Assembly (NCBI RefSeq): GCF_012863495.1
Contig: NZ_JAAVJL010000001.1
Coordinates: forward strand, 2,971,501 to 3,035,500
From: Pseudanabaena yagii GIHE-NHR1
GTDB taxonomy: Bacteria > Cyanobacteriota > Cyanobacteriia > Pseudanabaenales > Pseudanabaenaceae
Reading direction: 5' to 3'
DNA length: 64,000 nt
Part shown: positions 7,719 to 17,779 of the stretch, piece by piece
Position numbering within the stretch: the stretch's first letter is position 1
Layout: the number at the start of each line of letters is the position of its first letter
Program-made: the position numbers and the translations under genes
The notes under the pieces: model-generated
Seen by the model: the letters and a program-made list of their open reading frames with translations, nothing else
What the model was told of the DNA's origin: nothing
Databases searched by the model: none

Positions 7719-10130
7719 ATGCGTATCTCTTTGAATTGGCTCCGCGAACTTGTTGACTGCGATCTCTCGCCCCAAGAGCTAGAAGAAAAACTCACGATGG
7801 CAGGCTTTGAAGTGGAGTCCATCGAAGACCGCAGAACATGGGCTGAGGGCGTGGTCGTTGGTCATATCCTCACCGCCGATCGCCATCCTAATGCCGATAA
7901 ATTACAGGTATGTAAAGTCGATATTGGCGCACCTGAACCCTTGCAAATTGTCTGTGGTGCGGCAAACGCGAGACAGGGCTTATTTGTGCCTGTAGCCACA
8001 ATTGGGACTTATTTACCGACTATTGATTTAAAATTGCGCCCCACAAAGTTACGGGGTGAGCGTTCTGAAGGGATGATCTGCTCCCTCGCCGAGATTGGCT
8101 TAGCCAAAGAATCAAGCGGCATCCATGAATTTCCTGATGGCTTAAACGTTGGTGCAGACGTGCGCCCCTTGCTAGGTCTGGATGATGCCATCCTTGATGT
8201 GACATCGACTGCCAACCGTGCCGATGCCTTGAGTGTGGTGGGGATCGCCCGTGAAGTGGCGGCTCTACTCGGTAAAGAGGTGCGTTTACCCTTAGCCACT
8301 AAAGATTTTCAGCCCAAGGTTGCCAACTGGGTGAAGGTGGAAGATCCCAAGTCCTGCCCTGCCTATATCGGTACTTTGATTAAAGGCGTAAAGGTTGCCC
8401 CATCTCCTGAATGGCTCAAGCGTCGCGTGGAAGCCGCAGGAATGCGATCGATCAACAATATTGTCGATATCACCAATTACATCCTATTGGAATGGGGACA
8501 GCCGCTCCATGCATTTGATGCGGATACCTTGGACAAGGATCTGAATATCGGGGTGCGCTTTGCTAAGGCTGGCGAAAAAATTAAAACCCTTGATGATACC
8601 GATCGCACTCTCACCAGTCAGAACTTCTTAATCACCTCTGGCGACAAACCGATCGCGATCGCGGGGGTAATGGGTGGCGCAGAAACCGAAGTTTCTGAAC
8701 AAACGACCAATATTGTTTTAGAAGCGGCTCTCTTTACGCAAGTTACGACAAGGCGATCGGCACGCGCTCAGGGTTTACGCACTGAGGCATCGGCACGCTA
8801 TGAACGTGGTGTCAATCAGGCAGCGATCGAGTCAGCTACCGCCAAGGCAATCCAAATGATTGTGGAACTCGCAGGTGGTGAAGTTATCGAGCAAAGTGTT
8901 GCCGATGCGCGTTCTCAGGAAGTGCGGGTGATTGATTTGCGCTTGACGAAAGTGTGGCAAATTCTCGGTGAAGTCGATCGCGAAGATGAAAGTGTATTGC
9001 CTCTCCTTTCGGAAGCAGAAGTTGAGCAAACCCTCAAGGTCTTGTCCTTTGAACTGGAAAAACACCCCATTGAAGAAGGTAGCTATGCCACTTGGAAAGT
9101 AACCGTTCCGCCCTATCGCTATGCGGATATTGAGCGCGAAATTGACCTCGTAGAAGAGATTGCGCGGATCTATGGCTATGACAAATTTGTAGAAACTCTG
9201 CCAGCCAGAACCGAATTTGGCTTCCTTTCCGCCGATCAAGAAGGTGGTCGGATGATTCGCGCCGCCTTCCGCGCCGTTGGCTTAACGGAAGTAATGCATA
9301 TGTCTCTATGCAGTCCCACCGAATCCCATCAGGTGAAAATCAATAACCCCGTAGCGATCGAGTATGGAGCCTTGCGCGGTGACCTGCTCACTAATTTGAT
9401 TGATGCTTGCGCCTTCAATATCAATCAAGGTAATGGCATCTTGAATGGCTTTGAAATCGGTCGTGTGTTCTGGCTCGATGAAGCGGGTAGTGATGAAACC
9501 GATCGCATTGCAGGTATTTTCGGCGGCGATCCCACCGTGGGCGCATGGCAGCATGATTCTAAGCCTCTAAACTTTTACGAAGCCAAAGGTCTACTCGATT
9601 CCGTATTCCACAATCTCTCGGTCACTGTGGAATATCAACCCGATCAAAAGGACGATCGCCTACACCCCGGACGCACCGCTTCCCTCTGGATTTCGGGTGA
9701 GCGCCTCGGTACATTTGGTCAACTCCATCCACAACTACGCGCCGAAAAGGAACTTCCCGATGAGATCTATGTGTTTGAGTTAGATTTCTACACCTTGCTC
9801 GATGCGATGATGAAGAAGTCAATTCCCACTTTCCAGCCCTTCTCGACTTACCCCAGTAGCGATCGCGATATTGCTTTCTTCGCACCACTCAAATTCACCG
9901 TTGCCGATATTCAGCGATCGATTACCCATGTGGGTGGCGAGTTGCTCGATTCTGTCACCCTCTTCGATCAATATATTGGTAAAGGTGTTCCCGAAGGTTC
10001 GCGCAGTCTTGCCTTCAGACTAGTCTATCGAGCTAGCGATCGCACCTTAACTGATGCCGACATTAACCCCGTTCATCAGAAAGTTCGCGATTTACTCGAA
10101 GAGAAGTTCCAAGCAACTTTGAGAAGTTAG
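7719..10130 (+). CDS. pheT: Phenylalanyl-tRNA synthetase beta subunit
   Basis: At 803 residues it has the standard bacterial PheT length and opens with [13 protein letters not shown]. The tRNA-binding OB domain occupies about 40-150 ([22 protein letters not shown]). The B3/B4 editing domain follows (about 210-390, with HAFDADTL and IAGVMGG). The B5 DNA-binding-like domain, the catalytic-like core and the ferredoxin-fold anticodon-binding domain at the C-terminus ([14 protein letters not shown] to [14 protein letters not shown]) complete it. It pairs with PheS, which is not in this window, as is usual in cyanobacteria where the two are unlinked. A G/C-rich hairpin follows immediately. Confidence 0.97.
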   Translation: MRISLNWLRELVDCDLSPQELEEKLTMAGFEVESIEDRRTWAEGVVVGHILTADRHPNADKLQVCKVDIGAPEPLQIVCGAANARQGLFVPVATIGTYLPTIDLKLRPTKLRGERSEGMICSLAEIGLAKESSGIHEFPDGLNVGADVRPLLGLDDAILDVTSTANRADALSVVGIAREVAALLGKEVRLPLATKDFQPKVANWVKVEDPKSCPAYIGTLIKGVKVAPSPEWLKRRVEAAGMRSINNIVDITNYILLEWGQPLHAFDADTLDKDLNIGVRFAKAGEKIKTLDDTDRTLTSQNFLITSGDKPIAIAGVMGGAETEVSEQTTNIVLEAALFTQVTTRRSARAQGLRTEASARYERGVNQAAIESATAKAIQMIVELAGGEVIEQSVADARSQEVRVIDLRLTKVWQILGEVDREDESVLPLLSEAEVEQTLKVLSFELEKHPIEEGSYATWKVTVPPYRYADIEREIDLVEEIARIYGYDKFVETLPARTEFGFLSADQEGGRMIRAAFRAVGLTEVMHMSLCSPTESHQVKINNPVAIEYGALRGDLLTNLIDACAFNINQGNGILNGFEIGRVFWLDEAGSDETDRIAGIFGGDPTVGAWQHDSKPLNFYEAKGLLDSVFHNLSVTVEYQPDQKDDRLHPGRTASLWISGERLGTFGQLHPQLRAEKELPDEIYVFELDFYTLLDAMMKKSIPTFQPFSTYPSSDRDIAFFAPLKFTVADIQRSITHVGGELLDSVTLFDQYIGKGVPEGSRSLAFRLVYRASDRTLTDADINPVHQKVRDLLEEKFQATLRS

Positions 10131-10136
10131 TTTTTC

Positions 10137-10165
10137 AAAGGGGGGCGCTAAGCGCCCCCCTTTGC
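10137..10165. terminator. Bidirectional terminator, pheT / SDR
   Basis: AAAGGGGGGCGC pairs with GCGCCCCCCTTT around a TAA loop. It sits between two convergent genes, and the A-rich and T-rich flanks allow use in either direction. Confidence 0.75.
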
Positions 10166-10171
10166 TTCTAA

Positions 10172-10909
10172 TTACCATTCTGTACTTCCTACAAATATAG
10201 TCTCTCCACTGCGGAGACTTTTATTTGCACAGGCATCAGCGATCGCCGTGGCAAAATCAGCAACGGTTGGTAATGTACCTGCTTGTTCGCGTCGTTCGTT
10301 GATAAATCCTCGATTGGCTCGTTCCATTAGTTTTGGTGTGATTGTCCCTTCGATTAAATCTCCACTAACGACTACCAAACGAATTCCTTTTTCAGTAAAT
10401 TTAGGAATGCGATCGCGCAGCGACTGCTCACCTGCGTATTTACTTGCAGCAACGTTTTCGTAGATGGCACTTACAGGCTTTTGTCCATAAAAATGCGCTA
10501 AGTGACTAGTCACAAACACAATTCGCCCACCATCTTTCATTAGGAGAACTGCTAGATCTGCTAATCGTTCTTGAGCCTTAAGATTGAGATCCATCGCATA
10601 GTCGGTGGATTTATCCTTTTCCATACCACCACTGGCATTCAGTACTAGCAAGTCTAATTTTGTCAGGTTAGTGGCAATGTTCTGCATCATTTTGCCAACT
10701 TCCTCTTCATTGGTAATATCTGCCTGTGCGAGAACTGCACGTTGTCCAGTTGCCATCACATTTGCGGCAATTTCTTCAGCACGATGTGCTTTGCTGCGGT
10801 AGTTGATGATGATATCGGCTCCTCGTTCAGCCAACAGTTGAGCAACAGCCGCACCAATGCCTCGCGATGCACCAGTGATTAAAGCTATCTTTCCTTTTAA
10901 ATCAAGCAC
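10172..10909 (-). CDS. SDR-family oxidoreductase with altered active site
   Basis: A 245-residue Rossmann protein with the cofactor loop TGASRGIGAAVA, LNASGG in place of the NNAG motif, and the Ser strand IVFVTSHLAH. The helix that should carry YxxxK reads SAIYENVAASKY: the Lys is in place but the position four before it is Val, and the nearest Tyr is seven before. Either the tyrosine is displaced or the enzyme is not a classical reductase. The start is a GTG giving MLDLKGKIALITG, the natural family start. It converges with pheT. Substrate unknown. Confidence 0.85.
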   Translation of the reverse strand: MLDLKGKIALITGASRGIGAAVAQLLAERGADIIINYRSKAHRAEEIAANVMATGQRAVLAQADITNEEEVGKMMQNIATNLTKLDLLVLNASGGMEKDKSTDYAMDLNLKAQERLADLAVLLMKDGGRIVFVTSHLAHFYGQKPVSAIYENVAASKYAGEQSLRDRIPKFTEKGIRLVVVSGDLIEGTITPKLMERANRGFINERREQAGTLPTVADFATAIADACANKSLRSGETIFVGSTEW

Positions 10910-11056
10910 GATGCGGCTTTACTCCTACGAATTTAAACTTTGTCTAGCTTCAACGATAAAACAGTCGCTTACCAAAGTAAAGAAGAGCGAAATACACTCA
11001 TGCTTTTGTATGATGCTAATTGACGAGATGTTCTCAAGGCTTTCTGGTCATTGGAT

Positions 11057-11491
11057 TTACGAGTTAACGTACATTAGAAACGCACGAATTGTCATAAACC
11101 ATAGGGCGATCGCGGAAATCAAATAGAGATAAAATCGCAACAGAATTAGATTGAATGTGCAGTGGACAAGGCTGTGCAAGGTGCGAAACCCAAAGAAAAT
11201 CCATGCCGCGTTAATATATATTGAATCTACCTGCTTGGTGATGAAGAGATAGAAGACTAGTGCATAAAAAATGATTGGAAGTTCAAATAAATTTTTGAGA
11301 TTGTCTGATGGATTGGATACTGCTGGAGGAGATAACTGAGAGAGGGAAATTGGTGTAAGCTCTTTGGGAGTTAGCTTTCTGCTCACAATAAAATTGATGC
11401 GGCGAATATACATGTATACCCACACTAAAATTGTGAGGAGTATGGTTGCAAAGAAGGGACTGAAGATAGATTCCTGTATCATTGCGATCAT
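11057..11491 (-). CDS. MAPEG-family membrane protein
   Basis: A 144-residue protein with four predicted membrane helices, the first near residues 10-30. The family pattern NLFELPIIFYAL lies in the middle and FRTLHSLVHCTFN in the third helix region. MAPEG proteins (membrane-associated proteins in eicosanoid and glutathione metabolism) include glutathione transferases. Bacterial members of this size are mostly uncharacterised, so I do not assign a reaction. It is transcribed away from the LuxR-type gene to its right, with a short divergent promoter region between. Confidence 0.82.
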   Translation of the reverse strand: MIAMIQESIFSPFFATILLTILVWVYMYIRRINFIVSRKLTPKELTPISLSQLSPPAVSNPSDNLKNLFELPIIFYALVFYLFITKQVDSIYINAAWIFFGFRTLHSLVHCTFNLILLRFYLYLISAIALWFMTIRAFLMYVNS

Positions 11492-11585
11492 TTCAATCCA
11501 TTTGGGAGAACGAGAGTAATATTAAGGTGAGTGCATTAATTCTTCTAGACCTCGATCAGGTACACTTCGTTTAAAAGTTTGCGTT

Positions 11586-12248
11586 ATGACAAGTCCCTTA
11601 AAGCTGATCTTTGAATCAATCAACCAATCGCAGGATCGGCACAATTTACGATCACAGGTTGCACCGAAAATTGGTGAATATTTTGCAGCTACGCGATCGG
11701 CGATTTTTTTCTTTGACCAATTACACTCGGGCAATCGCGATTTTCAGAAAATATTGAATGTGGCGCTATCGGTCGAACATAATCCCATTGCCCGTTATCT
11801 CGTTGAGAGACATTCTCCTGTCCATGAAGGTTTAGTTGTAACACCCAAAGTCTGGTCATTAATTTGTCCCCGTCCCGATCATTGGCATGTTATGGCAGGT
11901 CCTATTGTCAATAGTGGTCAATTAGTGGCTGTAGTCGGCTGTACCCGTGAGAAGTCTATGACTAGCTTTGATATGCAAAACTTAGTCGATTTGAGCGCAA
12001 TCTGTTTACATTTATCAGCTTGGAGCGCAACCAATAGCTTGCAGTGTCAACCTCTGAGAAGCGATCGCTTAACGCCTCGCGAGTTACAAATTGCGGAATT
12101 GGTGGCTCGTGGACACACCAATGTAGAGATAGGGAATGAGCTATGGATTACAGAAAACTCTGTCAAACAGGCTTTGAAGCGGATGTTCCGTAAGCTTGAG
12201 GTTTCGTCACGGGCAGAAATGGTTGGGCAACTTTCTGCGAAGCAATGA
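11586..12248 (+). CDS. LuxR-type transcription regulator
   Basis: A 220-residue protein. The first about 140 residues are a GAF-like sensor fold (SAIFFFDQL, VAVVGCTREK). The last 60 form a LuxR/FixJ winged-helix-turn-helix beginning LTPRELQIAELVARGHTN and running through ENSVKQALKRMFRKLEV, whose recognition helix is clear. It has no receiver domain, so control is probably by ligand or protein contact. It stands alone, with a U-rich terminator directly after the stop. The ligand is unknown. Confidence 0.87.
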   Translation: MTSPLKLIFESINQSQDRHNLRSQVAPKIGEYFAATRSAIFFFDQLHSGNRDFQKILNVALSVEHNPIARYLVERHSPVHEGLVVTPKVWSLICPRPDHWHVMAGPIVNSGQLVAVVGCTREKSMTSFDMQNLVDLSAICLHLSAWSATNSLQCQPLRSDRLTPRELQIAELVARGHTNVEIGNELWITENSVKQALKRMFRKLEVSSRAEMVGQLSAKQ

Positions 12249-12256
12249 TTATTGAA

Positions 12257-12288
12257 AAAGATTGTTTGAAGCAAACAATCTTTTTTAC
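12257..12288 (+). terminator. Rho-independent terminator after luxR-type gene
   Basis: AAAAGATTGTTTG and CAAACAATCTTTT arms close around AAG and run into a T6 tract. It lies 9 bp past the stop codon and has classic architecture. Confidence 0.85.
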
Positions 12289-12356
12289 TCCATATCCTTC
12301 ATTCAACATTAGTTCAACGCAGGCGAAAAATGTTAATTCAACGTGAGTTTGATAAC

Positions 12357-12435
12357 ACCATTTGCGCGGCGCTTCGCGCCGCGCAAATGGCGGAAAATGG
12401 TAAAAATCGCTTAGCGATTTTTACCATTTTCCGCT
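12357..12435. repeat. Double long-stem palindrome
   Basis: Two perfect hairpins sit side by side. One has CATTTGCGCGGCGC / GCGCCGCGCAAATG arms around TTC. The other has CGGAAAATGGTAAAAATCGC / GCGATTTTTACCATTTTCCG arms around TTA. Short similar sequences (TTAATTCAACGT-like) occur outside the pair at both ends, hinting at a mobile palindromic unit that now serves as the terminator of the NYN gene. Confidence 0.65.
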
Positions 12436-12450
12436 TTCGTCGAACTGACG

Positions 12451-12996
12451 TTAATTCAGTCGATTGCGCCACTTAGCTAATTTGTCTTTGGTATCCCTAT
12501 CGATGCGATTGCCTAATAGATTATTGGTATTTGCCTTTTGTGGTCTTTGCCGACTTTGTACCGATCGCAAAGTTGATTCTACTTCCTGTTCTAGAGCCGT
12601 TGCCGATAGCCACTCTGCCCCAAAGCCAACGGCAGTAAGCTGCTGAGCGCGATCGGAAGTGACCACGATAATTCTTTTTAAATGCCTGAGCGGATCGCGT
12701 CGGTATTTGCCACATTGACGCTCAATATAGGTATCCGCAGTTTCGTTATGATCGGTGAAATATAGTTTGAGATTTTTGGTAATCCTTTCGGCTTTGGCGG
12801 GTGTAGCTTGCACGTAGGCATCAAAGACTAATGTGGTTTTATAGCCGTGATAGGCGCTAAAGTTGACCATTGTCTCGGTTAAATGCGATCGCGCCACATC
12901 AAACCCCCGCAGATCTCGAATTTCCTGCAAGTGTCGCCATAGACCAATTACGTTATAACCGTCCACCAACATTACTGGTGGATGTTCCGCAGACAT
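12451..12996 (-). CDS. YacP-like NYN-domain ribonuclease
   Basis: 181 residues from the ATG at 12996 (a TTG nine bases upstream is less likely). The PIN-like NYN fold is visible: MLVDGYNVIG supplies the first catalytic Asp and Asn, and TTLVFDAY, ETADTYIERQ and IIVVTSDRAQQ give the remaining acidic sites. Bacillus YacP (Rae1) is a ribosome-associated mRNA endonuclease, so a role in mRNA turnover is likely. The C-terminal 40 residues are basic and low-complexity, which could aid RNA contact. No operon partner. Confidence 0.85.
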   Translation of the reverse strand: MSAEHPPVMLVDGYNVIGLWRHLQEIRDLRGFDVARSHLTETMVNFSAYHGYKTTLVFDAYVQATPAKAERITKNLKLYFTDHNETADTYIERQCGKYRRDPLRHLKRIIVVTSDRAQQLTAVGFGAEWLSATALEQEVESTLRSVQSRQRPQKANTNNLLGNRIDRDTKDKLAKWRNRLN

Positions 12997-13083
12997 TAAG
13001 ATCAACCATTAGCTAAAATTACCTATTTTAATTCTGACACTAGACTTTACAAATGTTGCGTTTCTTTTTAAATCCCTTGTTCA

Positions 13084-13210
13084 GCAAGTATAGCTGTCGT
13101 CACTTCTGTTAGGACAAAATCAAAACCCAATAAGAGAAAGGCGGCGTGAAGCGCCGCCTTTCTCTTATTGGGTTTTATGTCTTGATACACTTGGCGACAG
13201 CTATACTTGC
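13084..13210. repeat. 127-bp terminal-inverted-repeat element with hairpin core
   Basis: The left terminus GCAAGTATAGCTGTCG and the right terminus CGACAGCTATACTTGC are perfect 16-bp inverted repeats. Imperfect pairing continues inward, and the centre is a perfect hairpin (AAACCCAATAAGAGAAAGG stem with GCGGCG/CGCCGC top). There is no obvious target duplication and no coding capacity. It fills most of the NYN-HLIP gap; the rest (13211-13347) holds the HLIP promoter region, where I see only A/T-rich sequence. Confidence 0.75.
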
Positions 13211-13347
13211 ATTTACTTTGGTAATGACTCTGATAGCTTTATCGAATCTACCCTAGGTGGTATGGTGTGTTAAGAAATATAAAGTATTATTAATTCAAGC
13301 AAAGATTTTTAAAGTCTGAAAATCAAAACACAAAGGAGATAATTGCA

Positions 13348-13494
13348 ATGTCTGACACTACAGAACCCAAATTTGGTTTTAATAACTTCGCTGAAACTTG
13401 GAACGGTCGTCTTGCAATGCTTGGCTTCGTTATCGGTTTAGCGACAGAGTTGCTCACTGGTCAAGGTATTCTTTCTCAAATTGGCTTGCTATAG
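13348..13494 (+). CDS. High-light-inducible protein (HLIP)
   Basis: A 48-residue single-helix chlorophyll a/b-binding-like protein. The ATG at 13348 follows an AAAGGAGAT ribosome site by 8 bp. The signature ETWNGRLAMLGFVIGL contains the chlorophyll-binding E...N..R pattern within one membrane helix, and the rest is a short C-terminal tail ending GLL. Such proteins sit in the thylakoid membrane, bind chlorophyll and carotenoid, and protect photosystem II assembly intermediates under stress. A strong terminator follows at once, so it is monocistronic. Its size is typical of the shortest cyanobacterial HLIPs. Confidence 0.92.
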   Translation: MSDTTEPKFGFNNFAETWNGRLAMLGFVIGLATELLTGQGILSQIGLL

Positions 13495-13502
13495 TTTTAA
13501 TT

Positions 13503-13540
13503 AAAAAAGGGGGCAGCGCTTAGCGCTGCCCCCTTTTTTA
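13503..13540. terminator. Bidirectional terminator, HLIP / ATP-grasp
   Basis: AAAAAAGGGGGCAGCGC pairs with GCGCTGCCCCCTTTTTT around TTA, between convergent genes. A and T tracts on both sides give a good terminator on either strand. Confidence 0.85.
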
Positions 13541-14368
13541 TGTTTTTAAATATTCGAGGACTTTTTGAAAAAGCTGCACGATCGCTTCTTCGCCATTGTC
13601 CCGAATGAAAATATCAAAATTCGGATGTGAGTTCGCCTCAATCAACCAGTAATTACCCTGATCATCTAAGGCAACATCTAAACCCACATAGGCGATCGCC
13701 ATTTTCTGAAAAATTGGTTTAATGAATTGCTTGATCGCCTGTATAACTTGAGCATCGTTTACTTGTTTCGCGATCGCCCCTTCCCAATGCAATGGGCTGA
13801 GATTGCCTGTAAACAATGCTTGAGAAATATCCTTTTCGTATAGAACTATTTGCTCTTGATTAAGGCAAACAGAACGATATTCTTTAACAATATTGATAGG
13901 TTCCTGTACCAGTGCTACATAATCATAATTTTTACTATTAACGTTGAAAATATGATCTAAAGCCTTACGAATCTTTGGTAGATTTTCACATTTAAAAACG
14001 TTATTCCCACCCGATCCCCGATTTCTTTTGATAATAACTGGCAACGCAAAATTTTTTTCTATTTCTGCAATGATTTTATCGATAGAAGGGAATTCCAAAT
14101 ACTCTAAATACTTTTCATCACAGTAAGGAGAAATAAAAGATATCGTGCGCGGCATCTTCACCACGTCTTGAAAGATTTGATAAAAATACTGCTTGTCTTT
14201 AAAAATCTCAGCAACGGATTGCGGTGTTAAAGGCGTTGAGTAGTTAGTGAAATAATATTCGCGATCGCCAAATTTAACCTTAACCACATTCTGATTCGGA
14301 TGCAAAATTTCGTAGTCAATAGATGATTTTTGGCAAGCCTGTATGAGCATTCTGATGTTAGTCAGCAT
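13538..14368 (-). CDS. RimK-like ATP-grasp ligase
   Basis: A 276-residue ATP-grasp protein. The ATP-binding lysine strand LPVIIKRNRGSGGNNVF, the ALVQEPI strand and the metal-binding end block (YVGLDVALDDQGNYWLIEANSHPNF, with Asp, Glu and Asn ligands) are all present. RimK relatives join amino acids to proteins or peptides with ATP. No neighbour hints at the substrate. The stop codon lies within the T tract of the shared terminator. The ATG at 14368 gives a full pre-ATP-grasp domain; a second ATG seven codons on is possible. Confidence 0.82.
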   Translation of the reverse strand: MLTNIRMLIQACQKSSIDYEILHPNQNVVKVKFGDREYYFTNYSTPLTPQSVAEIFKDKQYFYQIFQDVVKMPRTISFISPYCDEKYLEYLEFPSIDKIIAEIEKNFALPVIIKRNRGSGGNNVFKCENLPKIRKALDHIFNVNSKNYDYVALVQEPINIVKEYRSVCLNQEQIVLYEKDISQALFTGNLSPLHWEGAIAKQVNDAQVIQAIKQFIKPIFQKMAIAYVGLDVALDDQGNYWLIEANSHPNFDIFIRDNGEEAIVQLFQKVLEYLKT

Positions 14369-14401
14369 GATTTCTTAATTCCATTATTCTCTTCCAAAAA
14401 A

Positions 14402-14428
14402 TAGAAGGGGTGCATTGCACCCCTTCTA
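14402..14428 (-). terminator. Terminator after alaS
   Basis: TAGAAGGGGTGCA and TGCACCCCTTCTA arms enclose a one-base loop and lie 6 bp beyond the alaS stop on the minus strand. Confidence 0.75.
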
Positions 14429-14434
14429 TTCTCT

Positions 14435-17071
14435 TTAGGCAAGTGCTATCTTTAGCTGAGATTCCGCAGCTTCTAGGGCTTCAGGCAATTTGCTCGCATC
14501 TTTGCCACCTGCTTGAGCGAGGTTCGGACGACCGCCGCCGCCGCCGCCACAGATTTTGGCGATCGCGCCGATAAATTTGCCAGCCTGTAAACCTTTAGCA
14601 TTGACCTCTTTACTGAAGGAAGCAACCAAGGTTACTTTGCCATCTTCAGTAAAGGAACCGAGAACTACAGCACTGTTACCGAGCTTTGCTGAGAGTTTTT
14701 CGGCAGCAGATTTCAAAGCTTCGGCTTCAATATCAGGGAGTTGGGCGACCAAGATCTTGAAATCGCCAACGGGTTGAGCTTCAGTCAGGAGGCTATCAGC
14801 TTTGACTAGGGCAAGCTGTTGCTTGAGAGTTTCTACTTCTTTTTGGGAATTTTTCAACTCGTTTTGCAAGCCTGTAATCCGATCGCTAATTTCTTCGGGC
14901 TTGATTTTAAAGCGATCGCTTAAGTCCTTGGTGATGTTGTCACGCACGGTTAAATATTCTAGAACCGCTTGACCTGCGATCGCTTCGATGCGGCGTACAC
15001 CTGAGGCAACACCAGTTTCAGAAATGATTTTGAATACACCGATTTCGCTGGTGTTCTTAACGTGAGTACCGCCACAAAGTTCCATCGATACGTTAGGAAT
15101 ATCCATCACGCGGACTTCTGCACCGTATTTTTCACCGAACATGGCGATCGCACCTTTCGCTTTGGCTTGGGCGATGGGTAATACTTCAATTACAGAGTCA
15201 TGGGCTTCGGCAATCCAGTTATTGATTTGGAGTTCGATTTGCTGGATTTCTTCCGCGGTGACACCACGATTGAGATTGAAGTCAAAACGGAGGCGATCGC
15301 TATCCACTAAAGAACCTGCTTGAGATACGTTAGAGTCAACGATTTTCTTCAGGGCTGATTGTAAGAGGTGGGTAGCGGTGTGGTGGGCTTGGATGCGGCG
15401 ACGCTCGGATACGGCGATTTGAGCATTGACACTATCACCGACCACAATTTCGCCACGTTCAATTTGTCCAATATGGATAAATAAATCAGCCTGCTTTTGC
15501 ACATCACTGATTTTGGCGATCGCTTCACCAATGGCAAGATGACCTGTATCGCCAACCTGTCCACCAGACTCCGCATAGAAGGGAGTCCGATCTAGCACGA
15601 TTTGGACTTTACTGCCAGCGATCGCCCTTTTTGCCAGTTCGCCATTGACCAGAATTGCTTTGACCGTAGCGGTGCTACTGAGTTCTGTATAGCCGAGAAA
15701 TTCAGTCTTACCGATTTCCTTAGCGATATTTACCCAGTTGTCTTTGGCTAGCAAATCAATATCTTCATGGGCAGCTTGTGATCGCTCCTGTTGCTTCTTC
15801 ATTTCTGACTCAAAGCCATCGGCATCAACGCTGAAACCTTCCTCTTCGGCAATCTCCTGCGTTAACTCAAGGGGGAATCCGTAGGTATCATAAAGAGTGA
15901 AGGCATCAACGCCCGAAATAGTTTTGCTAGCTTTGACTTCAGGTTTAGCCAGAATTTCTTCTAACAACTTCTCACCACGCTCTAGGGTTTGTAAGAAGCG
16001 AGTTTCTTCGATTTTGATTTCATCCTTGATCACCTGTTCTCTTTCGCGGGTATTGGGATAAACCGACTCGGAAAGGGCGATCGCTACTTCCGCAACTTCG
16101 GAGGCAAATGTTCCTGAGATGCCAATCAAGCGCCCATGGCGCACGACTCGACGCAGGAGGCGGCGCAAAATATAACCACGTCCGACATTAGAGGCATTAA
16201 TTCCATCGGCAATCATATGGACAACCGATCGCACATGGTCGCCAATTACTTTGAGCGAAGTTTTGACTTTTTCATCGCTCTTGTGATAATCAAGCCCTGC
16301 AATATCGGCAGCTTTTTTGATGATTGGGAAGATTAAATCGGTTTCGTAATTATTAGGAACGCCTTGCAATACCTGCGCCATCCGTTCCAAGCCTAAGCCT
16401 GTATCAATATTCTGCTTCTTCAGCTTAGTCAGATTACCTTGAGCATCACGATTCAATTCCATGAAGACAAGGTTATAAATCTCTAGGAAGCGCGAATCAT
16501 CTTCTAAATCGATATGCTCATCTCCTAGTTCTGGATGGAAGTCATAATAGATTTCTGAGCAAGGCCCACAGGGACCCGTTGCGCCCGATGCCCAGAAGTT
16601 ATCATCACCCATGCGCTGAATCCGATGGGCAGGAATCCCGATCGCATCGCGCCAAATCGCAAAGGCATCTTCATCGGTGTGATAGACACTAACCACGAGG
16701 CGATCGGGTGGCAGTTGAAATACTTTAGTGACTAGTTCCCATCCCCATGCGATCGCTTCTTTTTTGAAATAGTCACCAAAGCTGAAATTCCCTAACATTT
16801 CAAAAAAGGTATGGTGACGCGCAGTTCTACCCACATTCTCGATGTCATTGGTACGGATACATTTCTGAGATGTGGTGGCGCGAGGAACTTCAGGCTCTTG
16901 TTGCCCTAAAAAAATCGGTTTGAATGGTAGCATTCCCGCGATGGTGAGCAGTACGGTGGGATCGGCGGGGACGAGGGAGGCGCTAGGTAGTACTTTGTGG
17001 TTACGCTCTTCAAAGAATTTGAGGAATTTCGCACGAATTTCAGCACCAGTAAGGGAGGGAAGGCTAGCCAT
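14435..17071 (-). CDS. alaS: Alanyl-tRNA synthetase
   Basis: At 878 residues it has full bacterial length. The class II core opens with [15 protein letters not shown] and carries motif 2 in [21 protein letters not shown]. The editing domain has the zinc motifs [11 protein letters not shown] and CGGTH, followed by a coiled-coil helix and the C-terminal glycine-rich domain ([18 protein letters not shown]). It charges tRNA-Ala and clears Ser/Gly mischarging in the cytoplasm. The ATG at 17071 opens [13 protein letters not shown], matching cyanobacterial homologues. Transcribed alone with its own terminator. Confidence 0.97.
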   Translation of the reverse strand: MASLPSLTGAEIRAKFLKFFEERNHKVLPSASLVPADPTVLLTIAGMLPFKPIFLGQQEPEVPRATTSQKCIRTNDIENVGRTARHHTFFEMLGNFSFGDYFKKEAIAWGWELVTKVFQLPPDRLVVSVYHTDEDAFAIWRDAIGIPAHRIQRMGDDNFWASGATGPCGPCSEIYYDFHPELGDEHIDLEDDSRFLEIYNLVFMELNRDAQGNLTKLKKQNIDTGLGLERMAQVLQGVPNNYETDLIFPIIKKAADIAGLDYHKSDEKVKTSLKVIGDHVRSVVHMIADGINASNVGRGYILRRLLRRVVRHGRLIGISGTFASEVAEVAIALSESVYPNTREREQVIKDEIKIEETRFLQTLERGEKLLEEILAKPEVKASKTISGVDAFTLYDTYGFPLELTQEIAEEEGFSVDADGFESEMKKQQERSQAAHEDIDLLAKDNWVNIAKEIGKTEFLGYTELSSTATVKAILVNGELAKRAIAGSKVQIVLDRTPFYAESGGQVGDTGHLAIGEAIAKISDVQKQADLFIHIGQIERGEIVVGDSVNAQIAVSERRRIQAHHTATHLLQSALKKIVDSNVSQAGSLVDSDRLRFDFNLNRGVTAEEIQQIELQINNWIAEAHDSVIEVLPIAQAKAKGAIAMFGEKYGAEVRVMDIPNVSMELCGGTHVKNTSEIGVFKIISETGVASGVRRIEAIAGQAVLEYLTVRDNITKDLSDRFKIKPEEISDRITGLQNELKNSQKEVETLKQQLALVKADSLLTEAQPVGDFKILVAQLPDIEAEALKSAAEKLSAKLGNSAVVLGSFTEDGKVTLVASFSKEVNAKGLQAGKFIGAIAKICGGGGGGRPNLAQAGGKDASKLPEALEAAESQLKIALA

Positions 17072-17231
17072 GAACTTATGATTTAGGGTTTGATTTCAAG
17101 ATTTGGGTAAAAAGCGATCGTGTCGCTAAAAATCCGTAAACAATATTACGAATTGGCATAATTTGTCCATCTAGTATTATGCCACTAAGTTCAGACTGTC
17201 GTGGCAATTCATGAATTGCTTCTATGGTTGT

Positions 17232-17346
17232 TGGGGACTTTCTATTAATTAAAGTGCCTCTGGCTTCGGCTCCGCTCAGCCAACGTTAGCTGAGCGGAGT
17301 CGAAGCTATGCAACTTGGTAGGACATTTTTCTCAGTAAGTGCCTTA
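17232..17346. repeat. Palindromic interspersed element, copy 2 of 4
   Basis: Same orientation as copy 1: GGGGACTT at the left end, CTATTAATTAAAGT next, a central hairpin (GGCTTCGGCTCCGCTCAGC and its inverse), then TAGGACATTTTT and a right end AGTGCCTTA. It occupies the alaS-yggT divergent gap; outside it (17072-17231) I see only A/T-rich promoter-like sequence. Confidence 0.75.
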
Positions 17347-17395
17347 AGAAAAAATTAGTAAAACTGTTAGGATCGATCGCAATAAGTTTTGAAAA

Positions 17396-17692
17396 TTGGT
17401 GACTATCGTGGACGCGATCGCTGTTAGCTCTCTTGCGCTCAATATTGTGTTGGGACTATTCATCCTCATGTATATATTTCGCATCGTGATGACATGGTAT
17501 CCCCAGATTCCCCTCAAGCAATTTCCCTACAGCCTGATTACATTCCCCACTGAGCCTTTATTATTCGTGCTGCGGAAATTAATCCCACCGATCGGCGGCA
17601 TTGATATTTCCCCTGTGATCGGTGTGGGCATTTTCAGCCTTTTGCGCGAAATGTTATTAGGTCAGCAAGGCATTTTGACCATGCTTCAATAA
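17396..17692 (+). CDS. YggT-family membrane protein
   Basis: 98 residues with two hydrophobic helices (about 10-32 and 73-92) separated by the family block RIVMTWYPQIPLKQFPYSLI and the conserved PTEPLLFVLRKLIPPIGGIDISPVI-like segment. YggT proteins are small integral membrane proteins. In cyanobacteria and chloroplasts relatives affect thylakoid or nucleoid organisation and cytochrome b6 maturation, but the exact role here is unknown. The start is TTG at 17396 or the adjacent GTG. A terminator hairpin overlaps the stop region. Confidence 0.88.
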   Translation: MVTIVDAIAVSSLALNIVLGLFILMYIFRIVMTWYPQIPLKQFPYSLITFPTEPLLFVLRKLIPPIGGIDISPVIGVGIFSLLREMLLGQQGILTMLQ

Positions 17693-17693
17693 A

Positions 17694-17726
17694 TAAATGT
17701 TTAACACCGCAGGTGTTAAACATTTA
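17694..17726 (+). terminator. Hairpin terminator after yggT
   Basis: TAAATGTTTAACACC and GGTGTTAAACATTTA arms pair perfectly around GCA, just after the stop codon of the YggT gene. Confidence 0.75.
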
Positions 17727-17779
17727 TCTAGAAAAACTTGCTATAATTAAAAATTGTGATTATTTCAAGAGCGTAAGTT

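Noticed and set aside
8832-9239. Long antisense frames within pheT
   Set aside because: They lie opposite a fully conserved housekeeping gene and resemble no protein family.
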